Source of the DNA: Aquanectria penicillioides
Taxonomy: Eukaryota > Ascomycota > Sordariomycetes > Hypocreales > Nectriaceae
Length of the DNA: 64,000 bases
Reading direction: 5' to 3'
Assembly (NCBI GenBank): GCA_003415625.1
Contig: PYIU01000008.1
Span: 3,410,001-3,474,000 of the forward strand
In this document: one piece after another, positions 62,056 to 64,000 of the stretch
How the letters are laid out: the number at the start of each line of letters is the position of its first letter
Position numbering within the stretch: position 1 is the stretch's first letter
Notes under the pieces: model-generated
What the model saw: the letters and a program-made list of their open reading frames with translations, nothing else
The model's database searches: none
Told to the model about the DNA's origin: nothing
Made by a program: the position numbers and the translations under genes

Positions 62056-64000
62056 TTATTTCATAGCCACCTCCTTTGCTCGGCGTAAACCTCGTGCTTT
62101 TGATATTAACTTGACAATCTCTTCATTCCCAAGTTCCTTTGCATACGACAACGATGTTCGATCGTGCGCATCCTTTATATCAACATTTGCGCCGGCTTCA
62201 ATCAAGATTTTCACAGCTGTTGAGTGACCCCCGATTGCAGCGAGGAAAACAGGAGTCTGAGAATCAGCAGATGGATGATTCAGATTGGCACCGTGGTCGA
62301 TCAGCAACTCGATGATGTCGTCTGCGCCCTTGGTAGCCGCAACGCCTAATGGCGAGTTCACCCCATCGCGCTCTGGACCGACTTGGGCCCCTTTTCGAAG
62401 AAGTAGTCTTGCGAGATCCCAGTGCCCTTCTTGGATAGCTGTGCCCAGAAGCGTGAGGCCTGAGATGCATCTATCTTCAAGTTCGGCCTCATGATCAAGA
62501 AGCAGCTCCACGATGGATTCATGGCCTTTCTGGACCGCGAGACCGACCGCTGTCTGATTCCCAGAAGTGTCAGTTTCGTTGCTGCTCCTAGCTCGATTAA
62601 TAATCTGACAACTTCCACATGACCCATAGACGCAGCCACACAGAGCGGCGTCCCTTCTCCGAAGCTTCGTTGGTCAATGTCGGAGCCGTTACTGCACAGC
62701 AGTTTGGTCAGGGGTATATGACCCAATTCAGTGGCATGGCTGAGTGCTATTCTTCCACGTATATCCTGAGTATTAACATCTGCGCCCATGCTGATAAGTG
62801 TAGTAGCAGCGTCGATTTGTCCAAATCGTGCAGCCCAGACAAGTGGCACCTCGCGGTCATCATCCCCATCTATTTTTGCTCCTACCCCGATCAACCGTAT
62901 AATTTCCGCAACTTGGCCATTTTCTACAGCTGATAATAACTCAGTTGTGTACTTTTTATGCTGTCTTGATTCATAATCGACGTGTTCTATGCGTAATTTC
63001 TCATTGAGAATTTCCTGTTCTTGTAGAAGCACGGCAATTTCGTCATGGCCATTCCGCTCCGCTACAGCCAGTGGCGTATCACCCTCGGATGTTGTAGAGT
63101 CAATGGTGGCCCCAGCCCTTACGAGTAACCTTACTATGTCAAGATGACCCCCAGCAGCCGCGAACAGAAGTGGCGTTTTCTGATAAAAGACGGTCGAGTT
63201 TGGGTCGCTTCCTTTCTTCAAGAGGAGATCGACGATGTTTGCATGTCCCTTCTGTGCCGCCGCACACAGCGGAGTTTGGCCATCGCAATCCACGGTGTCA
63301 ACAGACACTCCCTGTGAAAGCAGATTGCGAACGATTGCTTCATGGTTATATCTTGAAGCCCACCAAAGGGCAGTTTCTCCATTTGTATCAGTCGAGTCAA
63401 GGTTAGCCCCTTTGCTGATCAAGAGGTTGACCATTGATTCTTGGCCGTTTTCTGCTCCCAATGACACCGCGCTACGGCCATTTATATCTCTGGAATCAAT
63501 GTCAACGCCCTGTTGAAAAAGGCTTGTTACCAGAGGTGTATCGCCATTGCCTGCAGCAGAGACAAATTGGACGACCAATGGGTCTTCAGATTCCTCCAAT
63601 ACAATTTTTTGCAATGGGTTCTTTCTGCTAAGTAACGTTGCCATAGAAGCGTGGTTGTTCTCCATGGCAATATTCTTTGCTAGTTGACGACCAGCTGTAA
63701 TTGCCGATGGATCAGCACCGTTTTCGAGGAGTTTCTCTGCAATTTCTTCCCAGCCATACCGGGCGGAATAGTGAAGAGGAGTCCATTTCTGGTTGGCAGT
63801 CTCGTTCACTCGAGCACCATGCTCCAGCAGCATGGATACAATCTCTTCATGCCCATGCTGGACGGCAAGACATAGACCTGTTTGACCAGAGCCCTCTGCC
63901 TTAGCATCAACATCGATTCCTTTTCGCAGAAAAAATTGAACGAGATGCGCATCTTTTGCTTGGATTGCAAAATGCACAGCCGTCAAGTTGCCCTCTGCCG
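62056..64000 (-). pseudogene. ankyrin-repeat protein, partial, with a frameshift
   Basis: The minus-strand frame enters from beyond the right edge and encodes roughly 15 ankyrin repeats of about 33 residues (pattern G-x-TPL-x-A-x-x-GH-x-x-I-V-x-x-LL). Examples are GQTGLCLAVQHGHEEIVSML, GETALWWASRYNHEAIVRNL and GDTPLAVAERNGHDEIAVLL. Near 62,575-62,585 the repeat frame is lost, and the array resumes in another frame with NQTAVGLAVQKGHESIVELL, ending at 62056. The switch lies inside one repeat and has no room for an intron, so it is a one-base (or equivalent) indel or a sequencing error. The N-terminal domain is outside the window; many fungal proteins of this build are NLR-like or HET-linked, but that cannot be tested here. 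Confidence 0.75.

Overview
The window looks like a chromosomal segment of a filamentous ascomycete (Pezizomycotina; Sordariomycetes or Hypocreales is my guess, not shown). The signs are short introns of about 47-60 nt with GT..AG (occasionally GC..AG) ends and CTAAC/CTGAC branch sites, Zn2Cys6 regulators, a Pth11/rhodopsin-like membrane protein, an NRPS, and a nuclear tRNA-Ser with an intron after position 37. Exon joins below were worked out by hand from frame and family motifs; every join given keeps phase.

Left third (0.5-17 kb): an eight-gene cluster of the gliotoxin / epipolythiodioxopiperazine (ETP) type. It holds a dithiol oxidase (GliT-like), an NRPS (GliP-like), a PLP C-S lyase (GliI-like), a Zn2Cys6 regulator (GliZ-like), a DUF1857 protein, a cytochrome P450, a gamma-glutamylcyclotransferase-like protein (GliK-like) and an M19 dipeptidase (GliJ-like). 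All eight can be read as intact genes. The NRPS has the layout T-C-A-T-CT: it lacks the first adenylation domain and final T domain of the gliotoxin synthetase. No glutathione S-transferase, methyltransferase, second P450 or exporter is in the window, although the cluster may continue past the left edge. Three perfect TCGGN3CCGA palindromes stand upstream of the lyase gene.

Middle (17-44 kb): an SDR, tRNA-Ser(UGA), a decayed gene, a secreted M20 peptidase, a gene-poor stretch, a small bulb-type lectin, a decayed amino-acid/choline-type permease whose missing last exons lie about 15 kb away on the other strand, a Zn2Cys6 regulator, an HSL-type esterase, a Pth11-like protein, an intronless GH2 beta-galactosidase, an epoxide hydrolase and a nitrilase-family amidohydrolase.

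Right third (45-64 kb): mannitol 2-dehydrogenase, a secreted phytase-like esterase-domain protein, a 3.3 kb gene-free stretch, a macrodomain-like protein, an F-box protein, then a regulator, FAD monooxygenase and NAD(P)-dependent reductase on one strand (possible small metabolic cluster). An ankyrin-repeat gene with a frameshift runs off the right edge.
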